Assembly: GCA_947493175.1 (NCBI GenBank)
Contig: CANLQD010000004.1
Location: 496,001 to 560,000, forward strand
Direction: 5' to 3'
Origin: an uncultured Flavobacteriaceae bacterium
GTDB lineage: Bacteria; Bacteroidota; Bacteroidia; Flavobacteriales; Flavobacteriaceae
Length of the DNA stretch: 64,000 nt
A program made the position numbers and the translations under genes. Shown here in pieces: positions 63,471 through 64,000 of this stretch (position 1 is its first letter; each line of letters starts with the position of its first letter). The notes beneath the pieces were generated by a model. The model had not been told where the DNA came from, made no database searches, and saw nothing but the letters and a program-made list of their open reading frames with translations.

Positions 63471-64000
63471 ATGAGAACCGACCTTTCAAAAAACTATCTT
63501 GGAATTCTTTTGCCTTTACTGCTGTTCCTTGGTATTTCGTGCAAACAAAAAATCGAAAAACAGCCTGAACCGGACAAAAATACGATGGTAGATTCTATGC
63601 AGACTTATGTGGAATATCATCCGAAATCGACAGATATTGCACTTTCCCGAACAGAATACGCAGAACGGTTATACGGGTTTTGGCTAGGCCAGTGTATTGC
63701 GAACTGGACAGGCCTGGTGACCGAAATGGATAAAATCGGAATTCCGAACCAAGAGGGAAAAGGAGCCGGATTTTATACCCGGGCCGATTGGGGGCAACCC
63801 GATCAGCCCAATCTTTGGGGTTCGAACAACTATTCTGACACTATTGGTTTTCTCTTTGCCGACAAGGATAGTATTTGGGGGGCCGATGACGATACTGATA
63901 TCGAATACATCTACCAAGAGTTACTGTACCGTCATGGAACCAGTAGATTAACAGGGTCGCAGATTCGAGAAGGGTGGTTGCGGCATATCAAGACCAAGGA
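63471..64000 (+). CDS. ADP-ribosylglycohydrolase-family lipoprotein, 3' end missing
   Basis: The frame runs from the ATG at 63471 off the right edge (176 codons). It has a lipoprotein signal (ILLPLLLFLGISCKQ). The fold start RTEYAERLYGFWLGQCIANWTG and the metal-binding GADDDTDIEY motif are those of the ADP_ribosyl_GH (DraG/MacroD-unrelated) family. Exported Bacteroidota members sit beside sugar-utilisation genes and may cleave ribosyl-like glycosides rather than ADP-ribose. The truncation stops me judging the C-terminal metal ligands. It is divergent from the H-NOX operon. Confidence 0.82.
   Translation, partial: MRTDLSKNYLGILLPLLLFLGISCKQKIEKQPEPDKNTMVDSMQTYVEYHPKSTDIALSRTEYAERLYGFWLGQCIANWTGLVTEMDKIGIPNQEGKGAGFYTRADWGQPDQPNLWGSNNYSDTIGFLFADKDSIWGADDDTDIEYIYQELLYRHGTSRLTGSQIREGWLRHIKTK

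Noticed and set aside
1..64000. CRISPR arrays, tRNA or rRNA genes, insertion sequences
   Set aside because: I saw no regularly spaced repeats, no tRNA-like cloverleaf or rRNA segments, and no transposase or terminal inverted repeats.

Overview
The window looks like the chromosome of a marine polysaccharide-degrading member of the Bacteroidota, probably Flavobacteriaceae. The signs are a SusC/SusD pair, a hybrid two-component sensor with a propeller sensor domain, FG-GAP/ASPIC lipoproteins, TAnnTTTG-type -7 promoter boxes and moderate GC. The genus is inference. I saw no rRNA, tRNA, CRISPR array or intact insertion sequence.

Region A (1-18.9 kb) is a uronic-acid island. It holds the 3'-truncated hybrid sensor (minus strand) and a secreted beta-helix pectate-lyase-like protein. 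A plus-strand operon follows: uxuB-type SDR, uxuA, kduI, kduD, a DUF4861 lipoprotein and a three-gene TRAP transporter. A minus-strand set uxaC-kdgA-kdgK lies further on. Together they take saturated uronates (UxaC, UxuB, UxuA) and unsaturated lyase products (KduI, KduD) to 2-keto-3-deoxygluconate, then KDPG, then pyruvate plus glyceraldehyde-3-phosphate. Between the two halves sit an exported hypothetical, an ada gene, a GNAT and a GNAT pseudogene.

Region B (19-44.4 kb) is a fucose/arabinose-type polysaccharide utilisation locus. It contains SusC, SusD, an FG-GAP/ASPIC lipoprotein, a secreted nucleoside-hydrolase-like protein and a LacI regulator. These are followed by FucI, an AraB-type FGGY kinase, a cytoplasmic beta-helix protein, GH130, an MFS permease and FucP flanked by two GHL6-type paralogues. 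Palindromic TTAAACGTTTAA operators, each next to a TATATTTG -7 box, precede susC (two), fucI (one, with one mismatch) and the second GHL6 gene (one). This defines a likely LacI regulon.

Region C (44.5-63.4 kb) is the most unusual part: an apparent exopolysaccharide synthesis and export locus beside a nitric-oxide sensing phosphorelay. The EPS part has a response-regulator receiver fused to a GT2 glycosyltransferase, a large membrane GT-C-like protein, an Ig-like lipoprotein, a membrane-anchored GH5-like glycosidase, a GT4, a Wzx-type flippase, a STAS protein and a TPR plus outer-membrane-barrel protein. The signalling part is a tight operon: CheY-like regulator, H-NOX, soluble multi-PAS histidine kinase, Hpt protein, LytTR regulator. 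Paired 9-bp repeats of the type ACGAATGGT, each pair separated by exactly 12 bp as in known LytTR operators, lie upstream of the signalling operon, upstream of the receiver-GT2 gene and upstream of the TPR-barrel gene. I infer an NO-responsive, LytTR-controlled EPS system in which the phosphorelay may also phosphorylate the glycosyltransferase directly.

The right edge carries the 5' part of an ADP-ribosylglycohydrolase-family lipoprotein.
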